Assembly: GCA_032164245.1 (NCBI GenBank)
Contig: JAVMKO010000004.1
Coordinates: forward strand, 30,419,626 to 30,483,625
Source: Sternotherus odoratus
Taxonomy: Eukaryota; Chordata; Testudines; Kinosternidae
Length of the DNA stretch: 64,000 nucleotides
Direction: 5' to 3'
Positions within the stretch are counted from its first letter, which is position 1. Each line of letters begins with the position of its first letter. Under the pieces are notes generated by a model, which saw only the letters and a program-made list of their open reading frames with translations, had not been told where the DNA came from and did no database searches. This document shows positions 1-12,507 of the stretch, piece after piece. The translations under genes were made by a program, and so were the position numbers.

Positions 1-1
1 G

Positions 2-817
2 GCAGGGCTGACCGCAAATCCCCCCAAGTGCTCGATTGGGCTAGCAGAGGCTAAATATCTCGGGTACGTGGTAGGGAGGGGCGTAGTGAAGCCCCAACTT
101 AACAAGCTGGAAGCAATCCAGAAGTGGCCCCGACCTATCCGAAAGAAACAGGTCAGGGCGTTTCTAGGGTTGGTCGGGTACTACCGACGGTTCATCCCCC
201 ATTTTGCCACCCGGGCCTGCCCGTTGACCGACCTGACGAGAGCCCGTGGCCCAGACATTGTGAAGTGGTCGGATGCAGCTGAGGGAGCATTTGGGGACCT
301 GCGGACAGCCCTCTGTACCGACCCCGTGCTGATAGCCCCAGAATGGAAGGAAGAGTTCATCCTACAGACAGACGCCTCTGAGGTAGGGCTGGGAGCGGTA
401 CTCTCCCAGCTAAGGGACGGTGAAGACCACCCGGTTCTATTCCTCAGCCGGAAGCTCCTGCCCAGAGAACGGAAATACGCTGTAGTAGAAAAGGAGTGCC
501 TGGCGGTGAAGTGGGCCATAGAGAGCCTCCGCTATTATCTACTCGGTCGACGGTTTACCCTAGTCACGGACCATGCCCCGCTGAAGTGGATGCATCAAAA
601 TAAGGACAGCAATGCGAGGGTTACGAGATGGTTCCTCTCGCTACAACCCTTCCACTTCCGCGTACAACATCGGTCCGGCCCCCTACATGGGAATGCGGAT
701 GGTCTATCGAGGATACACTGTTCTGCGACTCAAGTAGCCCAACCCCATGGTGTTGCGCAGGGGGGGGGATGTGTGGTAGACCCAGGGCAGGCAGCTGCCA
801 GAAGGACCTGTAATTAG
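2..817 (+). CDS. Ty3/gypsy retrotransposon pol fragment (RT thumb and RNase H), cut by window edge
   Basis: The frame is open from base 2 to a stop at 817, so the element begins outside the window. The translation runs from the end of the reverse transcriptase (AKYLGY, FLGLVGYYRRFIPHF) through the connection domain into RNase H (TDASEVGLGAVLSQ, SRKLLPRERKY, TDHAPLKWM) and ends at NADGLSR near base 713. These are standard Ty3/gypsy motifs. No frameshift or stop interrupts them, so this part is well preserved. No integrase follows: about 15 codons after NADGLSR comes a G-rich polypurine tract and then an LTR, and the last codons read into the LTR. This fits Gmr1-like gypsy elements, whose integrase lies upstream of RT, or a deletion of integrase. 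The RT catalytic box is outside the window. Confidence 0.9.
   Translation, partial: AGLTANPPKCSIGLAEAKYLGYVVGRGVVKPQLNKLEAIQKWPRPIRKKQVRAFLGLVGYYRRFIPHFATRACPLTDLTRARGPDIVKWSDAAEGAFGDLRTALCTDPVLIAPEWKEEFILQTDASEVGLGAVLSQLRDGEDHPVLFLSRKLLPRERKYAVVEKECLAVKWAIESLRYYLLGRRFTLVTDHAPLKWMHQNKDSNARVTRWFLSLQPFHFRVQHRSGPLHGNADGLSRIHCSATQVAQPHGVAQGGGCVVDPGQAAARRTCN
757..769 (+). other. Polypurine tract before LTR
   Basis: A run of nine G residues in a purine stretch sits directly before the TGTGTGG start of the LTR. This is where the plus-strand primer of an LTR retrotransposon lies. Position and composition are seen; the function is inferred from the family. Confidence 0.7.
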
Positions 818-1555
818 AAGGGTTACTACAGGGGAATTGGGTCCAGCTGAGCAAAGCTGCCACAGCCAGGAGCAGGGCCAGCTGAGGCCAGTTAAGGAGG
901 CTGCCAGAGCCCTTTAAAGAGACTCCTCCCCAGGGAGGAGTGTGGGAGTTTGAGGAGTGAGTTGGAGGCAGTAGGAGCTAGAAGAGTGAGTTTGGTGAAA
1001 GCAGAGGAGTGTGCAGAGTAAGTTGAGGGAAGCAGGGACGGAGAGGCTGCTGGCAAGCAGGGGACCAGAACAAAAGGGTCCCTCCCAGGGGGAACCTAGC
1101 TTTCCTAGGCTGCAGGAGCCTGACCCTGAGAGAGAGAGAGACAGGGAGTGGGCTGCTAAGGAGCAGCAGAAACACGGGGTCTGCTTCAGCCTGGCCAGGG
1201 CGCCAGTGCTGTGCCAGAACCCCAAAGGACTTGAGTCAGGGGAGCCGAGGAGCCACCTTGTCACAATACCTAAATTCTTTTTGCAACTTCACTTGATACA
1301 TTTATTCTTCATTCCCTGTGTTGTGGTCTGTTAAATAGCAGTTGAGTTTCACACCAGAAATGGGGGCATCTTCAGTTGATGAGGGGATTGACCCAGATTG
1401 CCCTGCACTAAAGGCGGCTGCATTTTGCTCTGGATGTTGGGGGCCAGAGCAGCTGTGATGACACAGAAGTCTAGGTCACCTGGATCGCTGAACTTCTAGG
1501 TTGGATTTCCTCACAAGCTGACACTCTGTGATGGCGGTGTAACTACCCTGTGACA
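770..1555 (+). mobile_element. Gypsy-type LTR (TG...CA), about 786 bp
   Basis: The segment starts TGTGTGGTAGACC right after the polypurine tract and ends CCTGTGACA right before a TGGTGG primer-binding-like sequence, giving TG/CA ends. It contains a TTTAAAG box near base 912 and a GC-richer 5' half. The neighbours are pol upstream and a gag-like start downstream, so this one LTR serves as the 3' LTR of one copy and the 5' LTR of the next. The ends are inferred from structure, since no second LTR copy is in the window to align. Confidence 0.7.
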
Positions 1556-1575
1556 ACTGGTGGATAATGCGGGTA
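1556..1575 (+). other. Primer-binding-site-like leader
   Basis: The sequence ACTGGTGGATAATGCGGG follows the LTR end immediately, where the minus-strand primer site of a gypsy element is expected. The matching tRNA cannot be named from the sequence alone. Confidence 0.45.
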
Positions 1576-1617
1576 TCAATCAGGACCCACTAAAAGGGTC
1601 TGCACAAGACAGGGCAG

Positions 1618-1824
1618 TTGGTGAAACAGACCCCCTGCCTGATAGATATGGAAACAAAGATTTTTCAAGTGGCTGCTGGAGAGCAACAGCAACACCACAC
1701 CCAGCTTCTACAACAGGTTGCCTCACAACAGCAGGAGCATCATCAGCAGGTAGTATGGGAACTGGCTGCTCCATACCAGGTGCATGAAGAGTGCTTGGTC
1801 CAGCAGCTAGTGGCACTGCTGTGA
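1618..1824 (+). pseudogene. Gypsy gag N-terminal remnant, Gln-rich
   Basis: A 68-codon frame just downstream of the LTR and leader encodes a glutamine-rich, probably helical segment (GEQQQHHTQLLQQ, ASQQQEHHQQ) ending at a stop at 1822-1824. Gag proteins of vertebrate gypsy elements often begin with such Gln-rich coiled-coil stretches. No capsid or zinc-knuckle sequence follows, and similarity to the element fades by about 1880, so the gag is truncated. Identity rests on position and composition, not on a diagnostic motif. Confidence 0.45.
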
Positions 1825-1884
1825 CCAACTACATTGCCTTCCCTGCTCCACTGGGGCCAGAACAGTTGGGGAACAGTTTGGCCC

Positions 1885-4624
1885 TGATCATTAATTGGGG
1901 TTCTAAGAGGTTAACATAACAATGATGGAGACTGATACATTTTCAGCAGATGAAAAGAAAAGTGTGCCTGTTGCCCAAGATGATTGGAAGCCAAATTCCT
2001 GTATACGCTGCTGCTAATGGCAAAAGATTAGAAGGTGAGCTGCTTGAAGCAGGGACCATGACTTCTTATGTGTTTATACAGTGTCTAGCACAGATGAGCC
2101 TTGATAGTGTATGAATCTGCTAGGTGCTACTGCAATGCGAATGAATAATAATCATGTAATCATCAAGAAGTGCTGAAGAACATTTTCTCTGTCTTTCTAT
2201 CCCTTATTCTTACATTTTATAAAGCAGAACATATAGTTCCAGTAGGGAAACCCCCAAGGACAATTGGCCACAGGGCAAATCGAAGGAGAAGAAATTTAAA
2301 TAAGGCAATGGCAGCTGGGGCATTAGTAAAGGTTATCCTTAACAATGCTACAGCTGTGCAAAAAATTGTGGAAATGGAGTTGCAGGAACAAGGCATATAA
2401 CCAGGGTAATGGAACACTAACTGAAAAGGAAGGGTAAGAAGCTCGCATAAAAGCAGTTCCCGTGTAATGGATGCAAATGGCCACATGTTCCTATGATTGG
2501 CTGGACTTGCCATAGAATTTCTGTTGTACAGACCACAGCGTTAGTTACCCTCCAGAAGCATATGCCAGATGAGCAGTCTGGGAGCATCCATTGTTTATTT
2601 TATTCTATTTAAATTATTGTACTGCACACATCAGAGCACCTGAGAACCTACACCTTTAGCAACAAAGTGGAACCCAATACACAAATGTGTAGACCAGCTG
2701 TTTAGAATATTTTGTCTTGCTAACTGACTGACAGGAGAGCTATGTATCAAATGATGGAGAAAACACAGCAGCATCAGCAGAGAGGGCAGTGCTGTTTGGA
2801 CAGAGAACAGAAGCAAGTCCCCAGATGACCGCATGGCCTACACACATTTTTTTAAGTTCACTTGCTCCAATACGAACACTGTCATAGACTGCTTTTCTGA
2901 CAACACCCACTCGTTTTTTTAATGCTGGGACTAAACGATTAGCTTAAACTCCACTAGACATAGCATTTGTTTTGGTAAATAGAAGAGGTCCTTTAGCCCA
3001 CGTGCTTATCAAAAGTAGTGACTAAATAGCTCAGAGCTTTCTTCCCACGACTACAGTCTTTTTTTTCTTCATTAAAATGTGCCTTCTGCCCACTTGCTAC
3101 TATAGGCAGTCATTCTTGGCAAGTCAAGCATCTAATGGCATTTTATAAACTGTTTGAAAAAAATACTCCATCACAAAACAAAAATCTTTCAGGGTCAATT
3201 TTCTCCACCAGTCCAAATATTACATAGCTTATTTGTGCATGCACAATTTAAAAAAAGAAAAAAAGCATTTTCAGTTTTAAGATATACCACATAATTTCCT
3301 GCATAATTAATATATGCTGTGTAAGGGAGCTTCCAGAAAAAAATGTGAATCATTCCTTTCCTCAGCCCTAATGGGGCCACTGTTTACCCTCTGTGAAGAT
3401 AAAATGGCAGAGGAGGGCATCTCTTGCATTCCTGTTAAACCCACTCTGACTGGCTGGGATGGAAAGTATGTTGCTAACACATTCTTTACTATGAGTTTTT
3501 CAGAGTTTTGAGAGTTATTAACAAATACTGCCTCTTGCAGTAAGTGATAAATGGTTGGCAAAGGGTGAACTTCCAAGGGCTTTAAGATTCAGTTCAGAGG
3601 AGTTGCCAACTGTTTGGTGGGATAAGATGAAAGAAATTGGGTGGTCTCAGTCACTTTATCTTTTGGATTGCAAAGTACAGGAGGAAAAGCACCATGATCA
3701 CTGGCCTCAACTGGCAGTCTCAGCAGAGAGGCCATTTTGATTGCACCATCAGAGCCACTATGATCCTCATAGGCTGATCTATGCCTGTGCAGAACCTTGT
3801 TGACTTCTGTGGAAGTCCATATGGGGCTTAGGTCAATAGTCTAGATGAAATAAATAAGAAATTATTGGGTATTCTACTGGTATATGAAATGATTGTTTGG
3901 TTTTAACCATTTCCTCATGGACCGGTGTACATGTCACAAGAACTACTGCCACAACGGGTGCTAATGCTTGTGCTCTTGCTAGCAAAGTCAAAGACTGAAT
4001 AGCCATGGAGAGATGGATTAGGAGGGTAACGCGAGGGAAGCGGGCACTAATGCTGCCTAGGTTATAACTGGATGGTGGCTAAACAAAGGCTTAAGATATT
4101 AGGTCTTTCGGACCCAATCAGACACCTTTAATCAGCACTAACTTCTCTAAAGAATTAGGGGTGAGATCCTCACCCATTCTGGCTCTTTTACCCTCAGCAG
4201 CAGGACAGAAGCAATCTAAGGGGACCCTAAAAGCCCTGTATCCAGCGAGGGAATGAGTCCAGTGGTGCAAGTGTGGCAGAAGACAGTCATACACTGCCTC
4301 CTGAGGGCCTCTTGCAAGCGCCAGTGTAGCGGTTCAAGGAGTGATATTTTCAATTCTACATGTTCCAATAATGTGTACATAGACACTTTAAGGGTAATGT
4401 TTTAAACACTGTTTCTTTGTGATCAAACTATTACAGTGCACTGTACTGGTATGAAATAGTTTAAAAAATGAATTAAATAGCAATTCACAAATAAGTAAAT
4501 CTTAAATAAGATGTAACTTGTTTGTTATAGAAATATAAATTTAAGCAAAGGGAAACAAACTGGCTGTTTCAATGATATTAAGAAAACAACGTCTTTCTAA
4601 AAGAACAAAGATGACTGAGGGGAA
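1885..4624. other. Non-coding stretch, AT-rich
   Basis: No convincing gene is visible. The short open frames here have no recognisable motifs. A repeat resembling a widespread sauropsid interspersed element lies at about 2030-2155. Confidence 0.6.
2030..2155 (+). repeat. Degenerate sauropsid interspersed repeat, family not assigned
   Basis: The text AGGGACCATGACTTCTTATG, then TACAGTGTCTAGCACA, then CTAGGTGCTACTGCAAT and an AATAATAAT tail resembles a sequence I know to recur in turtle, crocodile and bird genomes. I cannot assign the family with certainty. Confidence 0.45.
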
Positions 4625-4830
4625 GCTGATAAAACTTCAAATACTTGAAAGGACTGCTATAAAGAGGACTGCAATCAATTGTTTTCCATGCCTACTGAAG
4701 GTAGGGGAAAAAAGTAATGGGCTTAATCTGCCCATTCTTAAAGGATGATTTAGGTTAAATGTTAGGAAAAACTTTGTAGCTATAAAGGACAGGGTTAGGG
4801 TTTTGGCTTTAATGACAGTCAAAGATTTCT
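4625..4830 (+). mobile_element. CR1 LINE fragment, old
   Basis: The fragment begins near GATAAAACTTCAAATACTTG and continues through GTAATGGGCTTAATCTGC and GGTTAAATGTTAGGAAAAAC, which follow the 3' part of CR1 (end of the RT ORF and the start of the 3' UTR) in order. It has lost both ends and has many substitutions. CR1 is the dominant LINE of reptiles and birds. Confidence 0.65.
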
Positions 4831-5792
4831 ACCAAATGAGATCTATGACTGCCAGAGAATTTTGTCCATTTCCCAGGAACATCGTTTTTGTATAATGAGA
4901 TTCTATAGCCAGGGACAGATAAAAGACACAAAGGGATAAAATTCTTCCTGACAAGCATGGGATTAAGATCCTGATGGTATTAATACACTTTTGAGAAGAA
5001 TTTGGGCTGATGCGGAGCCTACCCTATGGATGGAAATAAAAATTTTTAAACAGGTGCTTGCTGCTTTCTCCTAGCCTCTTTTGCAGAATGCTGTCACAAA
5101 TGAAGCCCCAGGTACTTTGCTACGGGTCTCCTTCCCCAGAAGCACTGTAGCTAACCAAATAGGCACCCCAGAGATGAACCCCATCAAAGTTAGGACAGAA
5201 ATACAGATTAACTTCTGTTACCTTGTGTTCAGTGCCAAGGGAACATGCATGACTTCCCTGCCCAATAGGCTTCAATAAAAGCTTTTTCAAAGTGTGTTGA
5301 TGTGAATGACACAGCATCTGATCCAGACATAGCTTCGTGTTTATTTTATGCTTTTTGCATGACTGCCGTCCTCCTGTATCCCTTTGCCTAACCACTCAGA
5401 CAGGTGTGAATCACCAGACTGATCACACCCATTAATTGCATGTCATGTCTCTGGGGGCGGGGGGCGGGGAAGGATGTGTAGTAACTGTAATGTAACTGGG
5501 GAGCTTGTCGATGCTGTAAGTGATGTCCGACAGTACAGGAAGGATTCAGAAGGTGACTATAGAGCACCAAATAATTGGATCTCAGTTACTGAGTATATAG
5601 AGCTGATTTGTCTCTACAGATCAAAATATTTATCCCTCTTTACATTTGTTATCCTTAAGGATGGACATAAGAGGCAGAAGGTGTCTAATTACTGAGAGTG
5701 CCAGCACAGCTCTTTCTAGCTTAAACCAGAGATACTGTCCTTGAAAAGCAAGAGAGATTTCAGTCACAACTGTGATTAAGTTCCTCATGAGA

Positions 5793-6019
5793 TACCGTAT
5801 TTTTCGTCCTATAGGACGCTCCGGCCTATAAGACGCCCCCTCGTTTTTCGATAAAAAAGCCGGACTAAAAAAAAAAAAAAAAAAAGCGCCTCGCTCTCCC
5901 GTCCCATCCGCGGCGGGGAGGGGGGAACCGGGGCGCACATTCACCCTATAAGACGCACCAACTTTTCCCCCCCGTTTTGGGGAAGAAAAAGTGCGTCTTA
6001 TAGGGTGAAAAATACGGTA
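5793..6019. mobile_element. MITE with about 20-bp terminal inverted repeats (TACCGTATTTTTC...)
   Basis: The left end TACCGTATTTTTCGTCCTAT and the reverse complement of the right end (TACCGTATTTTTCACCCTAT) match with two differences. Subterminal ATAAGACGC motifs are repeated. The core holds a poly(A) run and a GC-rich patch. There is no coding capacity. A clear target duplication was not found, so the superfamily is left open. Confidence 0.8.
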
Positions 6020-9000
6020 CTACCTGCCCACTAACTTGCCCATCTTGATTTCCTTTTGAATGCCACTATCTTAAGCTACATCCGCCTCTGACTGAATTTC
6101 TGCAGTATGTTCCAAATAGGTGACAGCCTAATGATGTTTTTTAGTAATTGCTTCCAGTGCTGTGGCCTGACTAAAAGCTCCAGATGGGATTTTAAAAAGC
6201 ACCCAAGATATTTAGACACACAAGTCTTGATGAGTAACTAGTATTTGTGCTCCTAAATCTCTTGGGTGCCTTTGCAAATCTTTTCCTCAGTTACATGATG
6301 GCTATCTGTGAAGTAACAAGATCACCTTAAGGGCATTTGCAAGAGCTTGAAGTTGGTGTTTCCTTTCAGGGCTTCCAGTAAATTTTGAAAGTCACTTTCA
6401 AAGTGAATCCAGACATTTAAAGAGAGGGATAAATTGTTTCTGAGATCCAGACTAGAAAGCTCAAGGTTGTGGATGATGCGATGTGCTACAACCACACCAA
6501 GAGCATCTTATTTTTACTGGCCTGCACAGCATGTGAACAACCTATATTCACTACTGAGCAATTCTAAATTCTGGCTAACCATTTGAGAATCACAATGTGC
6601 CTTCCAGTTACATCCTGCTCCAGGACATTGGTCCTAAACCTTGTCCAACATAGTCCCCTGACACACTAGAAACTCCACCCTTTCCCCACCCCCATTCTGT
6701 TTTTTACGACTCGTACAGCTAGACAGGAGAGGCAGTGATGTAGTAGCCCTGCGGTGGAAGTCAGGGAATGTCTTAACCCCCTTACTCTGTGACATTAGTG
6801 TGCTGGGTAGAGCGCACCTGGTCCTTTGCAATTACATTACCTGGCCCTGGTAGCAGCTGTGAAGTTTGCAATGGCGAGGCTGCAACAAAGTATTCAGTTT
6901 GGGTTTTGCAGCAACAGATGTTAAATTTAATTTTACCTGCTCTGGCCTGATTGGCAAATTGAACCATCAGTTGCCTCTCCAGGAAAAAATAACAGCCTTT
7001 GAACATCTGAGTATGGCCTGTACCATAAGCGAGTAAATCATAGCCTTGTAGCTTTCAAACTTTATTCTCTCACTTAAAATCAAGTGGCCTGTAATAGCAT
7101 CAGTTACTGCACCTAAAACTGCAAGGTTGTAATACTTGCCACACCAACTACTATGGCATGGCTGTAAAATTAAACTCTTACTTTTCTTGCAGACAAAGGT
7201 AGGCTGTGACCTACCTGACTGTAAATGACCTTCTGCCCTACACCACAAGCAGTTTGTCCCCTCAACCTCAGACAATTTGCTCAAACTGATACAGGGCCTC
7301 AGGATTATTTAGCCATGAACTTCTCCCCAGTCCAATCTCCTTCCTCAAAGAATTGTTTGCAGCAGATATCAAGTAGGCCCTTCCTTTCCAATTTGGCTCT
7401 ATTGCTCCACTCAGGCCTTTGGTTGACCTCTGACAGCTCGCTTCTCCTTGCTACATTTCCATTTAGAAAGGCAGTTCAATGGACCTGTGCCTTATGTTAC
7501 CCATCCTTGTCACATTTAGCATTTATACTCCTGCTGGGATTCTAGGTGAGATATCTATCAGGCAGAGAAAAGTCATGTTACTTTCCCCATGTTACTTCTG
7601 TCTGCACCTTTTGGCTCCGTATAAAGAGGCTCTCTTCCTCCTCAGCACTAAGCCCAGGGTAGTAGCATGCTAATATGCTCCAACTCCCCGAGCGCCATTT
7701 CCACTGTCTGGAAGGCACCAGTACCCTGGTGTAATTTGCACATTTTAATTATGTCACATTACATAAGGAAAAAATGTAGTGGTTAATGCTTTTGTTCCCA
7801 AGGCTTTTTCTCTATTCAGAAAATGTTGGCTGTGCTAGTGTTCATCTGCATCAGACTTTAATAAGTAACTATTCAATTATATGTACGTTTCAGAGATCTT
7901 TCTTGCTGATACACAAGAAGCCGTCAAGGATGTATTCCCAATCAAGTTCAACTGGATACAATGGTGTAGCAGAATAGAATGTAGGATAATGATATGAAGA
8001 TACATAGGAGATGCACATACCACTCAAGGGAACAATTTGAATTTTTTTGATAGCCAAAAGGAACAGAATTCTGCATAAAAATTTTCAGGGATTTTCTGAA
8101 AGTTAAAAATAAAGCAACGAGTTACAATTAGGCACTATGTTTGCAGTGAGGTCTAATTGATGAGGTCTCTGTGGCTCACAAGTCCATTCCTGAAGATCAG
8201 CTTCATCCTAATGCCATACAATTCTTATTTGTTAAAATTACAGTATAGGATGTTCTTATATGGTGGGATCTTTGAGCTGCCTAAATGCATCAGATACTTT
8301 AAAATAAATTTTATTTGAAGATTAGTGATGGGGAAAGTTGAAAAGATTCTCGGCCTTTTATTAATAAAGTACAGAAGGAATTTAAAAAAAAATTAAATCA
8401 GAAGTTTCCACTAAACTTTTAATGTAAAGGAGGAGTCCATTTGGCTCCCCTGTGAACTCTTCTCTCTTCCCCCTCTATCACCGAGGGACCACAGAATTAT
8501 TTTATCATCACAGTGTGTAGAAGCCCTAGTCATGGACTAGGACCTCACCATGCTAGGTGCTGTACAAATAAAATATCTGTCCTTGCCAACAAGAGCTTAT
8601 AATTTTAGTATAAGTCAAGCGACAACATATGGACATGGACAGACAGGGGAAGTACAAGGAAACAATCAGAATACCAATCAGCACAATAAGCAGTGATGTC
8701 AGCACATCTGCTACCTTCAGCCATTGTCAAGGTATTTCGTAGGCAACATGGAAAAGGAGATTTTTTTTGAGGAGGGATTTAATGGGTCTTTAAAAAATTA
8801 TAATTTATTACAAAAATTATAATTGTCCCATATTTTATGTCGCTTGTAGTCTTTGCAGCAGGAATTTGGAGTGCATGTGAGAGAGCCTGGCCCTAGCACA
8901 TTGTGATTTCTATAGTATAGACTGTTATTTGTGCATGCATTTATAGTCCCACAATTAAACACACTTGCCTTTTTTTGGCCTACAGTAAATTTTAGATGCA

Positions 9001-12000
9001 AATAGTTTTGGTTTCAGCCACCTCAATGCCTGATTATATACCTATTAAAATGCATCCCGAAAATGATTGCACATACAAATTCAGATGTCTACTTAAATAT
9101 TTAGGTCTAGATTCTCAGCTGCTACACATCATCTTAGTTAGTCCAGATAATTAAATGGACCTTAGTATTTAAACACATATTTAGTGTTAAAAAGCCACCA
9201 TCTCTAGGATACTAAAGCAGATTAGAAACAAGTTCTAACAGGGACTAAAGTTGCTTCTGATTCTACAAAATTACATTAGTACATGGATACTTTTTATATA
9301 TATGTTAATAATATCAGAATGTGGTATAGAAAGAAGATTGATTTCTGAGACAGTTTTGAGGTTTGTGTTTATATCTGCTGATGCTGTCTGAACTAGATTA
9401 AGTATTTTTGACCACAGATATGGAGTGAGAGGGGTTACATTTTTAATTTGATTTCAGTGATTCAACAAAATAACTTTCAGCCCAAGATAAAAAAAAAGAA
9501 AAGGTCTTTTATCCCCCCCCCCCAAAAAGAAAGTTTTAAATTAAAGAAAAAAAGGATGAAGGGGGGAAACTCTGCTGTATCATTTTATGTTAAATCTGGC
9601 TTCTCCCCCATCCACCTCTGCTGGGTTAGATGCTTTGTGCGATCTTTCATGCTTAGGCTATCATTTTCCTAAAACACTTGAATGAACAGTGAAGGACAAA
9701 GGAGTATAGCTGCTTTCAGGGAGTCACCATTGGATCTTTATTCTGTTGATTCAGTGTCTTTTCAGATCAGATGAATGATAGGAGGTACTTCTTTCAGCAA
9801 CTTTGCAACTTAATCTTGATTGCGCACACTCATGCCAAAGTCAGCTGGTCAATAGCATCCTAGTGCTACCCAGGGATTTGCTGTTGAGGACGCAGGCTGA
9901 GTACAACCAGACTGGATATACATATTTAAATGATCTACAATCCTCTCTCTTACAAATGCCATACCTCTTTTAAACCTGTTTTTACTTGCTTTTTAAATCT
10001 TGTCAATGGAAGTTAATTAGAAAAGGGCTTTCTTCTTGACATCATGTTGCTGTGTTGTTTAAGTGACTTCTGTGGTGACTGGTATGGGTGTTGCCCTCCT
10101 GCTTCCTGAACTCAGTACTCCTGTTCCTGTTTTACTTCCTTGTTTATGTTCAGGCTGTGGTGTACATGCATAGAATTGGGTGTGTGAAACAGCTACATAT
10201 CTGCTGTTCAGATTATTATGTTTTATTCAGACAATTCCTGACCTAATTGGTTCATAATTACTACAGGCTTTGATTGACCACATACCTGCGTGTCTTCCTT
10301 CATTTTCTGTATTTTTGGAGATTACGGTTTTGGGGTGCATCAGAATGAGTGCGTCCGTTTTGCAGCCACCTCACATTATTCAGCTACTGACTGGTGATTA
10401 TTCAGAATTTTCAGAACTATATATGTGCAGATTACGCAGTTCTCCAATTCAGCTAGGTTACCCTTGCTGCAGAATGGATTAGACCATGATATTTATGATG
10501 GAGCCCAAGTCCTCTTTTAATGAAGCTATGCAGAACCTCAGTAAGTATTTCAGCACCAGAGATTGTGTTGTGTTAAAAAGGGAAAAAGCCTTTAAAAACC
10601 AAACCAAAAAACCCCATAACCATCAGCACCCCTAGTTTGCATGTCATTTGTGGCGGTTGGCCCAGGACTGTGAATTTGGGGACATTACGGTGATCATACT
10701 CAGGGATATTTTTGTGATTGGTGTAGCCAATGACAGTTTGGGCAAATGGTTACTGGCTGACGGTGCTAAAATGCAAACTTTTGATGTCACGGTTGCTAAG
10801 AGTCAGACATTTGGGAGGGTTCATGCTGAAAGGTTTTTAGGTCTCAGACTGTTGCTACCTTTGTGTCTATGCTTAAGTGATCAACTCCTCCTCTTACTTC
10901 TATTGCCCAGAGTCATTTGATACTACCTAATCCTGCTCCAGTGCCTTGGGCCAGAAAGTTTCCAGATCCCCACCCTTTCCTTTGTGGTAATAGGGGGTCA
11001 ATCGGCATAATTTTCCTAGCTAGAACTGCTTTGTGCTGGGCTTTCGGGAAGGAAAGTGACTATAATTAGCATGGCCCAGTATGCTGGTTCATGAAGAGGA
11101 GAAGCCTGAAGTCCACGCTGCGAGTATGCAACTGCATGAGACCACCTTTCCAAGGGACCCTGATGTTTCCTTTAGTATGACCTTCTCCTGTGACAAGGGG
11201 CTGGAGCTGGCATCCTGCATTCTCGAAATTGTACACTGATGAAGTGAATGATGAAGACAGGTGCTGAAGTAAACATTGTCCTCTCTGATTTAGTTCATAA
11301 TCTGGACATTTACCTGACTACAGTGGTTATAAAAACCTTGTAATTTGCGTGCTTGACAGACAGCAGTTTTAGTTGAGTTAGCGTTTGTTTTTAGCTCCTT
11401 TGACTGAGCTGTGGGTTAAAAGAACCATTATTGATGACAGTAGGGTTGATTAGAAAGATATCTGTATTCCTGTATAAACCCAGAGAGGCCCTACAGTGTC
11501 CAAAACGAAGTGGCCAGACAAAGATCAAAGGGAGAAGGGAATCTTCTAGAAACACTATTTTGTGTTTTTGTCTATCTTCTATGTATACCGTGAACATAAA
11601 ATAGTCAGGACTAAGGTGATCTGGCAGGACCATGAGGGCAAGCTTTCAAAAGGAACTTTTTACAGAAACCTATACCTGATTATACTGGTACAAGCATACA
11701 CCAGTTAGACAACATAGATAATACAACAATAAATCTGAATAGATAGTCAAAATATAGCCCCTTATGAATTTCCAATTCTTATCTCCTAACTGCAAGTGTA
11801 ATTGGACCAGTACTCTGACTTTATAGGTCCTGCACTAAGAGACGTGGATAGATATGAGAAGCTCACACAAGCAATAAAAAATTTAGCATGACACTTATAT
11901 TGTAGGACCTGCACCCCTTCAGGACCATATAATTTGCATCTGTTGCTGATAGTGGCCTTTTCAGTTTAGGTATCTAGTTTAAGGATCAGTAGACAATTAA

Positions 12001-12246
12001 CAATTGATAACCAGATCAAATAGCTCACTTGATATCTCTGTCTGAGGCATATTCCCACACTGTCATTGGCTCAGTTCACTCTCAGCTACCCTGAACAATA
12101 ACTCTAAATCAAAACAGAGGCAGCTGCACTAACAAATGTGACTAAGGTAGGGGCCTCAGTGCAGCTAAACATTTATTGGATATATTTCCTCTAACTTAGA
12201 AATCTTCTAATACAAACACAGAAGCAATGATAAAAACTAGATCTAC
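6020..12246. other. Non-coding AT-rich stretch
   Basis: No gene, RNA gene or well-preserved transposon is seen. It holds scattered simple-sequence tracts (for example C- and A-rich runs at 9490-9560) and one degenerate interspersed repeat at 8510-8775. Short open frames here are chance frames without motifs. Confidence 0.6.
8510..8775 (+). repeat. Degenerate sauropsid interspersed repeat, family not assigned
   Basis: The order of pieces (CATGCTAGGTGCTGTACAAA, then AAGAGCTTATAATTTTAGTA, GGAAACAATCAGAATACC, CATTGTCAAGGTATTTCGTA, GAGGAGGGATTTAATGG) matches a long interspersed repeat familiar from turtle and crocodile DNA. It is heavily mutated. Confidence 0.5.
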
Positions 12247-12260
12247 CCTGTTAAGAGTGA

Positions 12261-12507
12261 CAAAGAGTCTTGTAGCACCTTATAGACTAACAGATTTTAG
12301 GGATCATGAGCTTTTGTGGGCTAAGACCCACTTCATCAGATGAATGTTGTGGAAATCTCCAGAGGCAGGTATAAATATGTAGGCAAGATAGCAAGGTAAA
12401 TTCAATCAGGGGGAGTGATGAAGCCCACTTCCAGCAGGAGATCTGGAGATGTGAATGCTCAGAGAGGAGAAAATGCTTTTGTAATTGGTGAGCCATTCAC
12501 AGCTAAT
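12261..12507 (-). repeat. PLE terminal repeat, left copy
   Basis: This is the sense-3' end of the PLE. It includes the family tail (TCTTGTAGCACCTTATAGAC on the plus strand) and the CATCAGATGAATG segment with a hammerhead-like fold. Its inverse complement recurs at 14628-14965 with a few differences. Confidence 0.85.
12300..12345 (-). ncRNA. Hammerhead-ribozyme-like motif in PLE terminal repeat (decayed)
   Basis: Read on the minus strand the segment is CTGATGA, a GTGGG...CCCAC stem with a short loop, then AAAA where the hammerhead core needs GAAA. The base before is C, so a CpG-to-CpA change of CGAAA would explain the loss. Hammerhead motifs in PLE terminal repeats are established. One extra A lies between the core and stem II, so the fold is only hammerhead-like. 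Confidence 0.45.

Noticed and set aside
2170..2400. 76-codon frame with basic patch RANRRRRN
   Set aside because: No conserved motif, no splice or promoter context; likely chance.
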